A stretch of DNA of 64,000 nucleotides from Pipra filicauda (Eukaryota > Chordata > Aves > Passeriformes > Pipridae), in contig NW_024104151.1 of the NCBI RefSeq assembly GCF_003945595.2, forward strand, positions 950,501 through 1,014,500, written 5' to 3'. Within the stretch, counting starts at the first letter, position 1. Each line of letters starts with the position of its first letter. Positions 48,359 to 62,967 of this stretch are shown piece by piece. The notes beneath the pieces were generated by a model, which did no database searches, was not told the DNA's origin, and worked only from the letters and a program-made list of their open reading frames with translations. The position numbers were made by a program, and so were the translations under genes.

Positions 48359-51300
48359 TTGGAAATAGCTGAGACTCAAGATACTGAAGATTTTTATGTA
48401 ATTTTGCCCTTCTGCACCAGAAAGCGCGTGCAATGAATACCTCCTGTTGTCTTAAAGATCTTTATGTTCTCTTAATATTTCTTCTCCATCTCTGCACCAA
48501 AGTCCTATAAGTATTGCTACAGAGGAATGAGAATTGTCTGCTCTTCAATAGACATTACCTGAATTTATGCATAGAGAGACAACTGTATTCCTATTTAAAA
48601 GGTCTAAAGAAACATAAGTTGAAAGTAAATCCTAAAATAAAAATCCTTGATATAGATGGAAATTTCATGAATGAATTTCTTTTCCTTTTTCTCTCTTCTT
48701 TAATGAAGAACACAAGTAAAATTGCAGATTCAAACACTTTTGAGTACTGAGGCAGGCAGGGGGTTGATTAGGGTTCTCTAATTATAACTAATGACAGAAA
48801 TAACATAGGCTCCTGTTTTGCCTGGATGATATAGGAATTGAGCCACTCATACAAATACAGCATGTCTCCCCTTATTTTCTTATGGCAGATGATACAAAAC
48901 TGGCTCAGTAAACAACGCTGCTGTTTGAGGTTCTCAGGAACCAGGACCTCAGTCTGCTCCCCTCTGTTCACTGGGTTCCTGGTGGAATGGCATCCAACAG
49001 GGATGGAGCAGCAGGTACTGCACATCACAGCTCTTCTGCTGTACTTGCTCTCATTCCGGCTACAGCCTCTTACTGGGCCGAGACCAACATCTTGTTTAGG
49101 GCTCCAGTTACTCTGACTTTGGCATTGTGGTGCTTCCATATGTTGTGCTGTGTTAGCAGTGGAATTCCCCTGACTGGAATTGGAAGTGATGCTGCTGTGA
49201 TGTTATGTTGAGAATCCCAGTGTGTGTTTCAATATTTACTCAAACTCCAGTCTGTGTGCAATTCCCTAGGAAGGACAGGCCAGGAAAAATTGCCTTTTGC
49301 TTAAACATAATCAGAATAAGATATTTAGAAATGCATTCATTGCCCCTCACCTGCCTCAATAAGCTCTTGCCAAGGTTCATTCGGTCCTCCTGTGCAGGAC
49401 ACCAGTGGTGCTGGGAGCAGGGAGCCAGGCACTGCTTCCACTTTCCCCTGAGCAGGGATGGTGTTCTGCTCAGAGAATCCTTGTGCCTGGGTGTCAGCGT
49501 GATGCAGGGACAGTTTCTAAATCAGGGCATGCATCACAGATCCTTTTTAAAAACATATCTTCTAATCCTGTTTGTTTTGTCTACTAATGAGCAGATTCAC
49601 TGAAACAGGCACCTCATGCCCTGAAGCAAAATACCAGTGCTGGGGGAAACAAAAATGACAAATATTTTTGTTAGGTATCTTTCTCTGTCAATATTTATAC
49701 AACCCAATTCCCCAGGTAGCCGTGGGTGAAATTACAGAGGAGAAAAAGAATTTTTGAGCCTCTACCTGACTCCAAGGACACCAGCTCATGTACCCTTGCA
49801 GCAAGAGGCAGAGAAGGATGAAGCTAAGCAGTGAGAGCAGCTGAGGAGAAGACATGAGAGTGGAGGGCTCAGGTGCTCTGCCTGTCGTGGCTGTTCCTGC
49901 ACTGTTATCAAACCCTGCCTGGTGTGGAGGGACTGCTGGGGCAGAGCTCACCCTGGCTCCCACCCTGGCCCACTGCCCTGCCAAGCCGTGGGGGCACAGT
50001 CCTGGGCGGGAGGGCTGGGGCTCCTGCTCCTCTCTGTGCCCTTGGCTGTGCTGGCTGGGTGTGGGGCACTCCGTGGGGCACCCGTGGGGCACGGCTGCTG
50101 AGCAGTGCCCAGCCTTCTCCCCATGTTACCCTGTGGTACCCAGCCTCTGTGGGAGCTGCTGAGGCCACTGGGAGCCATGGGCCTGCAGCTGCAGAGAGGT
50201 GCAAAGGGGCTGCAGGTTTATCTGAGTAAACATTGTGGGAATGGCGAGATGGAGTAACAGGGCAGAAGTACAGAAACAATCTGGCATGCAGACCACAATG
50301 ACTCCTCTCTTTTTTAATTTTAATTTCCCCAGGGAATCATATGTTTATTAAAATGTTAGAATCTATTGTCTCACACTTCCTTCAGGCTAATCCCAGAATT
50401 TGCTAGAAAAATCCCTTCTTGTAGAGCATACATTGTAAATCTGTTTTGTTTAAATAGAGTTCATAGAAGAACTTTGTGAAAGTCAACATTTAAGCTTAGC
50501 ATTTGTGTGTCTGTATAAATAGCATGGCTTTGCTCAAAATGAGAGTATCCATGCACACACGCTGCATAGTTCCTTAAAGCTCAGGAGAAAATGAGCATGT
50601 GCAATACATGTGGTAAGTGTAACTGTGGAAGTAGCCCCTAAAATTGTTTTACAAAACATGGATTTATATATGTTTTACTCTGGGACACAAAGAGGCAGAA
50701 TCAATGTTTTTGCTTGGCATTGCTGCAAAAGAACAATTAGAATCTCTTCACATAACTGAAATATGTGCCATGCAAGTGTTTTTCTTGTTTCAGACTTCTA
50801 CACTTTGAAGTCCAGTCTGACCTTCGCTGTCTGTGGAGCTCTGGGCTCCAAGGTACGGGGTCTGAGCACCAGCAGGGCCCTTGTTGTGGTTCTGCCCAAG
50901 GCACAGCAGCCTCTGGGCACAGGAGCAGAAGTGAACTCCTGGCGTGTCTCCTGCCAGCAACACCCTGTTGCCTGAAGAGCACAGGTTTTTGACCAGAAAG
51001 GCACAGGGAAGGAAGAGTATGGGAGGATGTGTCCGGTTGGTGTGCATCCTGTGCTAGGTGCTTTTCCAGGAATAATTGTGTATGCCTCTCCTTCAGTGAC
51101 AGTGATTGCTACTTAATCTTGCCATTTGGCAGAGTAAATTACAGGGCATAGAAGTTATGGTGTGGCCTGATGGCTGGTTAAAGATGACATCCTGTAAAAA
51201 ACTGTAGTTACTGGAGTGGTCTCATTTACTATGATAAGAGGGTATTAAAGCAACAGTGAGGGCAGTCCAGGTAGAGGACATACTGACAGTAGAGAGGGCA

Positions 51301-54300
51301 ACTGAATTTTAGAAGTATTTGATTCCTGCATGAAGCTTAGAACATGAAATATACCTTCAATTTAATTCTTCAATCTCTCACATTAGGACAACACAGAATC
51401 AGCTCACTCATTATAGTCAAAGCATTTGAGCTCCATACCCTTCCTGGGCTTCTCTTCCTTATGCTGTAAGTCCATATGATTTAGATAATAAGGGCTGTGA
51501 AATGGCTCTTGTATTCTGTGAAATAGTTGTTTTTTTAAAATATCCTGGTTAGAGTCTCAAGATGGATAAACTGCATTTCTGCTTCTGTGGTCAGAGGAAC
51601 CTCAAATGCATACATCTTCATTAAAAATTATGTATTTATTACCTTTTTATCAAACAGGAATCTATTTGTTTACAAATTATATTTATAATTTTTATTTATT
51701 TATTTATATGACATTTATGACTTAATTATAATAGACCAGTCTATCAAATAGATTAGCGTGCCTTTGAGTTTTCTTGCAGTGTAAAATATACATCAGTGAT
51801 GCTGGGGATGTGACACATTTCACTCCTGATGCAATCCCTACAATTTAAATAAATGATGCAGTGGATGCCTCTGGTCCAAAATATTTCTATTTGCTGCCAA
51901 TGAAACAATGCATATCTTCAATGCTTTCACCATCAGCATTTTCTTTCATTTCCATATTATAATTCTTTCATGGCTCCTGTCTGCGCATGTCAAAACACAG
52001 TAGAATATTTCCTGAACAGGGGAACTTTGTAAAGAGAGATGACCCAGGCTAAACACTGAAGAGATCCCAGCCCTGCTCACGGGTCCCGTATGTAGGGCCC
52101 TTGAGTGTTTTCCATAGCTGAGATTCGGCCAGCAGTGGCATTGCAGTGCCAGCTGGTGGAAAGCACCAGCTTGGGCATGGGACCCTCTTGTTCTTTCACT
52201 CCTTGTGTTCTCTCCTGGACCATGGTCTTGGAGTCAGTGGTTTCCAGTGGTTGGGAGAGCAGCAGATGAACACAGGAGCTGTTGGCATGGGGTGATGTGG
52301 TAGCAGGTTCTCATCCCAGGGAGTGTGTGTGCACTCGCTTATGGGGACAGGCTGCACACAAATGGCCTGGTCACGAGGGCTCATGTGGACAGAAACCAGG
52401 GCCAGTCTGAGCCAAAATCATTTGGAGAAAGGATGGTACGAGGGGCTTCAGTGGGGTAGTGCCAAGCGTCTACTGTAGACACTTAGATCCGGATTTGGAA
52501 GTGGAGAGAGATCAAATTTTTGGGTTTTTTTGGGAAATATCTTTCTTCCAATTTTTTCCCTGCTGAATTGCAAATTTGCACAGGGAATAGTCACAATTAA
52601 GTTCTGGGGATGTTATCACTGAGTGGAAAATGATTTCTCAAATGGTTGAAAGATGGAGTGTCTTTTAACCTTAGGTATTTAAAAGAAAATCCTAAAACTA
52701 TTGAAGAAAAATGGTCAAATACAATGAACATTGTCACTTTTGTCATTCCACCCCCCCCACCCGGGAATGCAAACAGCCCCTGGGTAGCCATGGGACCCTG
52801 CTCTGGCACAAAGTTGCCAGCTCTTCCGGGGAGCGCAGCCTTGAGCAGCACATTGTCCAAACTGTCCAAAACCAGATGGTAGCATTGGAGCCGAAATGAC
52901 TCACAACTGAAACACTTTAGTCCTAAATTCCTCCCTGATGTTGCTCCATCAAAGCCAATTACTTTGGCCTCCTGAGCCAGCGTTCTAAACTTTGCCAAAC
53001 CTCTTTGGCTTGTTCCTGTTGCTTGCAAATGGTTTTTAAACAAGTTCTCTTCCCGTCCCATGGTCAGAGAGCGTGGGCAGTGGGCAAAGGTATGTTATTA
53101 GGAAAAGAGCTGTCCCTGCCTACAGATTTGCACTTGACCTGAAGATATTTTGTATTATGTATTAACAGTGGGTCTGATAAAGCTGGAAAGTTTTTAGATT
53201 TTGCTATTTATTGCATCAAATTATGCTACCTGTTATGAACACTCTCTTCTCTGGAGACTGTGAAATAATGCAATGTAAAAAACTAAATATCACACTCAGT
53301 GACGTCCACAAACACTTGCCAGCAAAGATGCTGCTCAGCTTAAGAAGCACATGGTTGACTCAGCAGACAACAGCCTGACAAGGTCCCTTCTTTCCCAGTC
53401 ACTAGTTCAGATCCAGAGCAAGTCAGTAACCCCCAGCTGCCCTCCCTGGAGAATGTGGTGGAGCTGCCCAATGTGAGCCAAGGGCTGCTGGAGAATGTGT
53501 GGCCCTCCCACTCCAGCCTCCCCTGCTGCTATGCTGGTCTTCAGCCTCCAAGGTGAGGTTGTGGGCTGGAAAGCAAGTGGGCTGAGAAAAACGTGGGGAA
53601 GGTGAGGCACTGTCAGAGGGGCTGGAAGCTCTCCCAGCCAGTATCACACTTTGAGTTTGTTATTTACTTGTAGATGCTTTGCTAAGGGCCAGTGCCCCAC
53701 AGACAGTGTGCTGTGCTGTCTTACAGGCAAGGGTAGGTACACAGAAACTGTTTTTCCCCTTTCTTACTTCCCACCCAGAAGTAAGTCAAGAGAATTTCCT
53801 GGAGTTACTCCAGCTAAAAAAATGGAGAAATAAGAGAGTGTGTTTAACACAGTTCTTCAGAAATGACACTTCCCGTGGCTTGTGTAGCTTCACAGTGCCA
53901 CATGGATCGCAGTGCAATGCTGTATCACTGCATTGCTTGGGAATGTTTCTAGCACTGCAGTGCTAAAATCACAGTGAAGTGGAAGAGAACATGAATGGCT
54001 GGACATTTAGAGTGGCCAGGTATGTGTGGGGTGGGGGTGTTTGTCCTTGAGCCTAAAGCTTCTTTCCACAGGCTTCAGTTCGATTGTATTTAGGATTTAA
54101 AGGGCTGCAGTTCCCTGCCAGGCATTTCAGGTGCTTTTCCCCTGTGTTCCATGAAGGAATACAAACTCACAGCACCAGTGCTGAAGCAAATAGTGGACCA
54201 AACTGTTTTGGCAATGTTTTTCCCTTGGGAGAGCCAGGGCTCCTGGTGGGGGGCCAGGTCTCTGCTGGCCATGGTGCCCCTCATGCTGATCTGTAATGCA

Positions 54301-54821
54301 ATGCTGCATTTCCCCTGCGGAGGGAGGAAAGCTGCTACATCTGGTAATGATGTTATTCTTATTGCATTCGTGTGTTGCACTGCTGTACCGACCTTGGAAA
54401 CACAGCCAGCCATCTGATCCAGCTTTTGCTTGACTCTACGCATTCACTTACTCCTCAGCTCTGAGGCATATTGACTTAATTCCCTCTGTTTTCTAATGCT
54501 GTGTGTGGTTTAATCACATCCCCAGGAAGAGGTGTAATTATTAAACCACAGGAAAGTTAATGACTGGTATTTGCTCTTCAGCATAACCCATTTTGGTGTC
54601 TGGAGTTTGGCATGTCATCCAATGGGAAAACCAGCTCAGAGACATAATCCTCAAAGCACACATGATTTTCCAGTGATTTATACATCTTTTTTCACATAAC
54701 AGTTAGAACAATAGTTTTGCTGGTTATTTTAGAAACCTGTGTTTTCTCGATCAAGCTGTGCAGTGCTTAGTTTGCTGAAAATTCTTCCCTGGAATTATAT
54801 GGGGGATGGGTATTGCACTAT

Positions 54822-54852
54822 ATGCAAACTATATTTTACATGAAATTTGCAT
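54822..54852. promoter_or_regulatory. Inverted pair of octamer-like half sites
   Basis: ATGCAAA at 54822-54828 and its reverse complement TTTGCAT at 54846-54852, 17 bases apart. These are POU-factor type half sites. The arrangement may be chance in an AT-rich stretch. Confidence 0.25.
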
Positions 54853-55335
54853 ACATGTATAAATGTTGCCTACAGTACTTGTCCTTATACAAATGCATAA
54901 TTCAGGGTTTTTTGTTAAATCAAGAGCTCCTAATGTACTTTGCTTATTATGTATAAAATCCCTAGGAAATTGGCTAACAGTTGCTCAACATTTTCTTTAC
55001 TGAAGGGATTTCCTAGCAATCTCTCAATAGCAGTTGGTTATTAGTAGCTCTTCATATGTCTAATGAATTCTGTTTATCTAATGATCCTCTAAACTATATC
55101 AAATTTTATATTAGTCAGAAGGAAGGGAATAGAACCCATTAGAAAACAGCATTTCTACATTTGGTTGGCATTTTATTTAGGAAATTATGATCTGGAATCA
55201 AATCTCTGCTTTTTCTTTGTCTAGGACGTTCATTAAAAGATAAAAATAATAAAAAAAGTTTAGAAACAGGGCCAGTTTAATCATCTTTGTTAGTCTCTAG
55301 ACAAAGTTTGCAAACCAAACAAGAAATTTGTCAGC

Positions 55336-55489
55336 CCATGGCAGTGGTGGAGTTCTCAACCCTGGAGGGATTTAAAAGCCATGTAGATGTGGCACTTGAG
55401 GACACGGATTCGTGGTGGCCTTGGCAGTACTGGGGGAATGGCTGGACTTCATCTTTGAGTGCTTTTCCAACCCAAATGATTCTGTGATT
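55336..55489 (+). mobile_element. CR1 3'-end fragment
   Basis: CR1 3' end in + orientation: GTGGAGTTCTCAACCCTGGA, GGATTTAAAAGCC, TTTTCCAACCC, and the terminus ATGATTCTGTGATT. About 150 bases, 5'-truncated. Confidence 0.85.
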
Positions 55490-58400
55490 ACCTTCAGAGC
55501 TGCTACACACATCCCATACCCCTGCCTTTGCTCTGTTATCCAGCCACATCTATAAATCAGACACCAGAGAGACTTTATTATGGACTTTATTAGGGAATAG
55601 TTGGAGTTTGGTCTAGGGATGAAGGAGACTGGTGCAGTGGTTGTGCTTTGTTCATTATGTTTGAAGTCCTAAGGTGAAGTGGGAAGGGCATATCAGTGAT
55701 GGATAGCTAGTTCAGGGAATAATTGTGTGATATTGGGGAAAACACCCATGGAATAGAGTGCTATTTTGTGTGAGCAGAGGTATCAGAACTGCAAGGAGTA
55801 AATGTGAAATAACCTTGTCTGTTTAAAGAGAGATTGGTTAATAGCTCTGGAAATGAAGGACCAGCAATATTTTCTGGAGTGGAGATAACCATGATTTGCT
55901 TTCTGTTTCACAGAGCTGAATAAACCAGAATTGAAACTTACTCAATTGCACATTGATAGTTCTGCTTTCTGAGCATTTGAGAGACTTCTGCTCTTACCAT
56001 GCAGGAAATTCACTTTCCCCCCTTTTTAGATGTTTAGTCTGAACTTTATTTGGGACTGCTTTTAAAAACTTCTGAAACCCTAGAGGGCTGGCTCTGGGTT
56101 CATGCACAAACTCAATGCTAGTGGTATTTTACTACATTTGTTGTAAAGACTGTTTCTGATTTTATATATTTCAGTTCAAGAATGTCAGGATTCTTGATTT
56201 AAACTATCCTTGAGGTCAAAACCAGACTTTAATGTTTTGCTTAGGAATTCACGGTGATTTTGTGCATTGAAGGGACGTAAAGCCCTTCACAGCACAGCAG
56301 CACACTCTGCATGGGTGTAAGGGTTGTGCATGGTCTACACCTGGAAAATCAAGCTTTGGGATAGAAATTCATCCTCCCTCAGCCCAAATGCTTTGTCCAT
56401 GTCCTCATCCTGACAGCTTATTGAGGACAGGCAGTGTCTCCTTCATCAACAAAATTTCCCTACCCTGTAGGCACAGGTGAGTTGCACCAGTGAAGGTGAC
56501 CCTCAGAGAAGGTCCTTCTGCACATCCTTGTTGGGACTGGTGTGGCAGGCACTGGCTGAGAGGGCTGGCACATGGGGAGGCTGCCTGCCTGCTGCCAGAG
56601 CTATGAGGCTATGCAGAATCATAACTGGAGAAAATGACATGATTTCTTGATGAAAATGCCCATGGCATGAGAATTGCTTTTATGTTTTAAAAAAGCAGAA
56701 ATCTAGGAACATGCTTTGGTTCTTTTGTTTCTGTGCGAGTCTCAAAACAAAACAATGTCATTGGGGAGCAGGGAGGCAGTTTTTCAGTTAGAAAGTTTGA
56801 AACTTGTTTTTGAAGCAAGAGAACATATTGCATTTTTTTCCCCCACTCTATAAATAACTCTTGGCAGGCAGAAACAACCTTGATTGCATGAGATGAAGTA
56901 GAGCAACCAGCAGGCTCTACAGCAGAATAAATGGCACTGTGCCAAGAGCTTCATCAAATGAATAATAGCTTCCACTTGACAATCAGTAAAGTGCCTCTTC
57001 TCCTGTGGATTTAGTTTTTAATGATGATTAGAGAGGATGGGCCCCTAAAATTTCTCTGGTAGAAATGACCTCCTATTAATTTCTGTTACTTGAAATGCTG
57101 AATTTCAAAGCTATTTTACAGCTGCAAAACCAAAGGCACTGACATAAAGGAACTATTATCTTTGTAATTGTAGCAACAAGTACTAAATTTGTCATTGATT
57201 AAGAGTGACTTTTTAACTTTTATGATCCTTCTGTAGGCAATGTCCCTTACATGATATTCTGGGCTTTCCAGATTGCTGTCCTTTGGAAGTAAAATGTTTG
57301 TTAGAGCGTGGAAGTGTATCTTCTGGACTGGGAACCCTTTCAATAGTACTGCCTTTGTCTAATTTATTTTGTTCACATGGTTTTTTCTAGCATTTGTTAC
57401 CGATGGTTGTGGGAAGCCAAGGGTGTGTTTCAGTATGTGGAGTATGGGAGAGCCCTTCCCAGGTGTGTGGTTGGGGCGGGAGGAGTGCTTTGGCAGTGGG
57501 GTGCCTCACAGACACCAAGAACAAATAAGTAAATCCCATTTGTCATTTTCCCCATGAACAGGGGGATTTTTCCTGCTGTGCTGAGCAAAGAAACCTGGGG
57601 ATTTTAATGCAGAAGGAGTTTAATTGTCTTGAAAACCTGGACCTGCAACACATCCCATGCGTCCCTCACGTGTTTTGATTTTTTTTGTTTGGGTTTGGTA
57701 TTTTGCTTGTTTCTTTTGATATTATTTAAAATAAAATTGTAGAAAGAAACTTTCATGAATGCTGTTAGACCCTCTATGGTGCTGTTTTAGTGGGGAGTTA
57801 CAAGAAAGTCTGGTTAGGAATGACTTACTTCTTGATTAAAATTTAGAAGTAAATGACAATATAGTCTAGGCTTCTGTACTTGGGCTGCTGCTGCTGGTGG
57901 CTTGGGACAAAACACACCACAGAGTGTTTTATAACGCAGTGTAATTTTATGAAGCTGTAATGGCTTTGTATGATCAGCTCCGTGATGAATGTCCGGGAGG
58001 TGCCCTCTCCCTGCTGGTGAGCCCGGACGGGCTCTGTGCTGACGGGTGCCGGGTGCCCACTGCCTTTGCCCTGGGGAGTACCGCGGTGGCACAGAGCCCC
58101 TTCCCAGCCCTGCTGCCAGCTCCCAGTGGCCACAGCCACTGCAGGAGCCACCCCAGGAGGGACAGGCTTCCTGGGCAGCCCGGCTGGCCCTCTGTGCTCC
58201 CTGCGTGAAGGAGGGAAGGGATAGAGGGTAAGAATAGAGGCAGAATTCATTAAAGAGCATTGGCACGAGGCTGCTACTGAGCGGACAAAGTCAGTGCTTG
58301 AGGGAGGTAAAATAAACTCATTTTAAGATCCAAAGGAGGTTTCAGAGGTCTGTGTGCCATGCTGTGATGGAGCATTAGCAGAGGACGAGTTAAGGAGAGT

Positions 58401-61400
58401 TGTAATGGGAAATGTGTGTCCGTGCAGGTCCTCAGCCCTGTTACAGGGCTGTGGCTGCCTCGGTGTGTTGGGCTCGACCCTCTGCACTGTGAACCCTCTG
58501 CACCGGTTTGAATCATGCTGGTAGGAGGCTCTGACAGCAATGGACAATACTCAGAGGGATGCTGTAGGGAAAAATTAATGAGGAAAAGACTTAAGACCAC
58601 TATCCATACTATTAGATGTACTGTTAGGATGTGAGGCAGAACTGAAAATAAAAAAATTAAGGCAGTCAGTTGTAACTTCTTGCTTAGAATATTTTTAAAT
58701 ATTTTGTTCTGAATTTAATTTTTTTGGCTTCATATTAAATTTTTTTAAATTTATGAAAAAGTGATCACTTTTCTTAGTAAAAAACTGACTTTTAATAAAG
58801 AGTTGGAACATTTAATTTAGAATATGGAAACTGGATTTTGAATTGGATATTGAAAGTGGCAATTTCTCATAATTGACCTTTTTCCCTACATATAAAATCA
58901 CTGTTGATGAATCAGCACATTTTAGTATAAACATTTCTGTGAAAAGAATTGGCAGGCCATATAAGTATAGAGAGCATGCACACAGAGATAGAAATTTGTT
59001 TCTGGACCTAGTCGCTCTCTATGTGCACCATGGGAGCTGGGATTTTCTTCAGTTTTGCCATGAGTGAAAATTATTTTGCAAATATTTTCTGTAGATACTT
59101 GTTTTGGCTGCCTTACTGTGTTGCGTGATATTGTGGTTTTTTTGCTATGTGAACAAAAACTGAAATGAGCATTTTGGAGTAAGACCTTTGTGTGTGCAGG
59201 TTCAGGTGTTGGGTGCTGTGACCCTCGTCCAATGCTGGCACAGGAGTTGCTGTGTCTGTGCTCCTGGCTGGTGTGAAATTACACAGTGTGTTGGTGGAAC
59301 TTTGGCTGGAGAGCACAGCGAGAGCAGGGTGAGGTGCTGGTCCCCCTGCAAGGGGAGCCTCTGGGGGATTCTGGCCCTTGCTGGTTTTTCTCCTTTAGCT
59401 ATTGGAATCTGCACTAAACACTTGCACAGTCATATTTTATGATTATTGGCAGGAGTTAGCTGTCATTTAGCAAGGAGTGCCCTATCACTTAATCTAGGGT
59501 TCTTTTACAAATGATGTGTGATCAGCTAGCAGTGTTTAAATTACATTTCTCTGCTATCAGACTGAAACTCTTGGAGCTATTTTCAAGGTTTGAAGGATAA
59601 AATAGAGTATCCAATGCTGACAACACTGAATTGCTTTTCTGAGATGCCACAACACTTCAAAAATCGTTTCCTGATTTAAGTTTGGGGGACTGTGGCACTG
59701 TTTTGGACACTGCTGTGTAGTAATTGTTAGAGAATACTTCTACCACAGTGACCTGTGTGTGACCAGGATAACACCAGACAGCACTGAGCCAGGAATGTAA
59801 CCTTGGCTTGTGGTTTAGGGACTGGGGAGGCAAAGGGGTGTCCAAAACATCAAGTAACACTGTAAGAAGGACTCATTTTCTCCCGAGGCAGAGACTGTGG
59901 ACTATACCCTATAGACCTACAAAGTTCATACTCACACAGGATGGTAGTGAGAAGGGTGCTTTTGCAAGATCTCTCTTACTGCCTTTTCATAGTCACACAT
60001 CTTCGAGAAAATCCAGCGTTTAGCAATTCATGACGCATTTACCCTTTCTTTTTGCACCTTTCTCCATTACACAAGGACATCCTAGTGTTTACTGTGGGGT
60101 TTCAGTGTAAGTGCTGACACTGTTGGGATGCTCTTGGTAAGGCTGTGGCAGCCTAATGTTTGCACTTCAATGTAAAATTAAATATATCTGGATTATCTCA
60201 AAGGCACAAGAGTTGTCTATGAAGCTCTAAGTCATTGTATGTCTGTGAAAGCCAAAAAAAGTTGTGGAAAACAGCCTACCTTGGTAATACCCTACCTGGG
60301 TAATTCCCTACCAGGGATGTTGCCAGGACTCTGATTCAGATTCAACTCAAATATGTTAAATTTTATTGTTTTAAGTTAATGGGTATAGCTTTAACTCAAG
60401 ACAGACAAGAGCTGAAACCAGGTGAATGTGCCTTTAAACCACACAAGAATTTCCCTGGTGATTTTTTTTTCTCTTTAAGCTTAGATGAATAAAATAATTA
60501 AAATACTTCATAGGAATGATAAACTGTAAGGTGTTTTATTCCAGTAGTGTGGCTGGGATAGTTTGTGGCAGCTTGGAACACAGAAAGTGGTAAAAATTAT
60601 TTATTGAAGGAATAAGAAATAAAAATGAGCTTTAGAAGCCAACCCCTTGAGAAATTCTTCTGATCTAATCTTGTAGAAACTAATCGGACTCCTCTGGAAG
60701 GCTTTGTCACAAACACAGACGTATTTTGTAGGTGATCAAGTTTTAGCAGGAATTAATACTCTTCTGAGGCTTCCCATGACAATCCTCTGACAGTTGCCAC
60801 AGCTGGGAGCAGTGATGCTCACAAGTCTTGTACTGCTATGAGCTGTGAGCTGCTACCTGTGCTGCAAAAAAAGAATTCTAGTCCTGAGGTTCATTCGTTT
60901 CTTAGCCATAGCTGATTTTCCTGTTCTCTCACACAGATGTCATGGTCCTCTTTTATTAGCTGGAGGTCAGACCACAGAAATTTCAGAAAATCTGAATGGA
61001 AGTGGAATCAAATCTACTGCTTTATTATTTTGTACTTAGCATATTTTGTACAGGTTTTATTTGTCTGAGCTATATTTAGCCACCAAAGTGAGTGACTTTC
61101 TTCTCAGGGAATGAAATATTTGTTAACGAATCACAAGAAAATGCTCCAGTAGAGTCTCTGTGAGGTGCTGATAGACTGCTTGATAATTTCCAAAGCCGGA
61201 CATTGGTCTACCCTCAATAGGCAGATTTTTGCCTTTGCAATAGGCGCAAGATCTTGAAATTAAGACAAATTCAACCAAGTAAACCTGAAGACAGAAATGT
61301 AAAGGGAGGGCCAGATTTTCAGATGATGTTAACTAGCTTATTTCACTGACTTTGGGGCAGCTCTTGAGCTGAAGGAGGTGGGCTTTAGTGTACCTACAGC

Positions 61401-62967
61401 CCAGAGTGCCCACATGTGCCCAGGAATTAGCCAGCAATCTTAACAGAAATGAAAGCCAAATTATTTATGCATCAGCTTTGGCATAGCACCTCCATATCAC
61501 TGTGCCAGAAGCATTTCCAATGTGAACTAGAACCCTGGAGCACTGCCTTAGTGCCTGAGGTGGATGTGCCCTAAATTCACAGTGTCTGCTCTCCCCGAGT
61601 AGCTGGAGGTGAATCCTGCCCTTGCTGCTGCAAAAATGATGAAGATTTGGCTCCATTAACTAAATGGCAGCAGTGTCTTTGTTCACTTCCAATTGGCTTT
61701 TACTGGTGATGCAAATGATTCTTTTACAACATTGCTCACGAATCTTGGCTTCTCCAACATGATGTTCCTGTAAAAGTGCCTAAAAAGACGCTTAGACCCC
61801 ATTGAAGATGGAGTTTAATCCTTGCTGTTCACAAGTGATTACTTCTTGCTAGAGGAAAATTGACTGAAATATCCTAATAGTTTCCTGAAGTCAGTATGAA
61901 TTTGGCGTGAGCTGGTGAACTGCAGAGCTGTAGTATCTAGCAAGTGGGATGGAACAATAGCTATTCCAATATTCCCAAGGAGCTCGGAGTAACAAATGAA
62001 CATGTTCAGGGATCTGCTTTGTTAATATGGGATTAATAATAGATGTGCATTGTGAAATTTAAGATCAGAATTTGCTGCCCTTGCTCTTGCTGTGGTAATC
62101 AAAATTGTTTTATTTCCCTGGTATCATCATACTGATCTTCCAAAATGCGAAGGCAGAACATGATGCAGCTCAGTGACTCATCCCAAAGAAAACAATGCTT
62201 AATTATCTTTAATAAAAGCTTCATTTTCCAAGAAATTTAAGCCCCAGAACAGCCATACTGAGGCAATCTGGTATTTATCAGTGAACACGGCCCCTCATGG
62301 GGTGTGTAAGCCTTGCCACAATGTATGGGGAAGAACTGATTGATCCTTGAGTGTCTACAGAGGTGGGTGGATTTGTCTCTGGAGGGTGCTCAGCCCTGGC
62401 CCACCCCAGTGCTGTAGGTCCCTGGTTTATTCCCTGTGCTCGCCCATGTTTCATTACACATGTCAGTGAGAGGACAGCAACGAGCTGTTAGAAACTCCTG
62501 CTCACTGCAGAAAGCTGCAACCACTTAAGACCTACCAAAATTTAGGCTAATTATTTGCTAACCAGTTAGATGGCAGAGGTATATTTGAGGAAAAAATGCC
62601 CAACCACAACCAGCAGGGCAGTAATGAGCTGAATTCAGCTGGTTGTGCCTGTGATGTGCAAGCATCTCTCTGAAATGCTGGTATGAGACCTGCCTGTCAC
62701 TGTAACCAGTTCTACAGATGCCCAGACCTTTCGGAGAGCCCAGCTCAGTCACACCTGGGATTTGTTTGGTAGCAGCAATACTTTACCTCTTTCTGCTACA
62801 GACAAAGCTGGTGTCTCCTGCTCACCAGACACAGCCAGCCCCTCTTGCTCTTTGGACTGCCTTTTGCCCCTCCCTGTGTGGCACCTTCACCTTGCTCAGT
62901 AATGAGCTCCCTGAGTGAAAGATACAGTGAAAACATAGTTTTTACAATTAACAGAGAAGAAACTCCA
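55490..62967. other. Upstream intergenic region, no gene recognised
   Basis: No recognised exon. Contains a GC-richer patch at about 57.96-58.21 kb with compositional open frames on both strands, a short 16-base tandem repeat at 60276-60316 and a perfect octamer ATGCAAAT at 61709-61716. Confidence 0.55.
60276..60316. repeat. Short tandem repeat, 16-base unit
   Basis: CTACCTTGGTAATACC, then CTACCTGGGTAATTCC, then a partial CTACCAGGG, directly adjacent (2.6 units). Only this one short array was seen. Confidence 0.75.

Larger units (their letters stand above)
47851..55335. other. Upstream intergenic region, no gene recognised
   Basis: No recognised exon apart from the candidate sites listed separately. 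Includes TTTATTTATTTAT-type simple sequence near 51681-51708 and a C-rich run near 52750-52759. Overlapping open frames at 49.7-50.3 kb and 50.7-51.0 kb lie in GC-richer patches and match no family I know. Confidence 0.55.
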
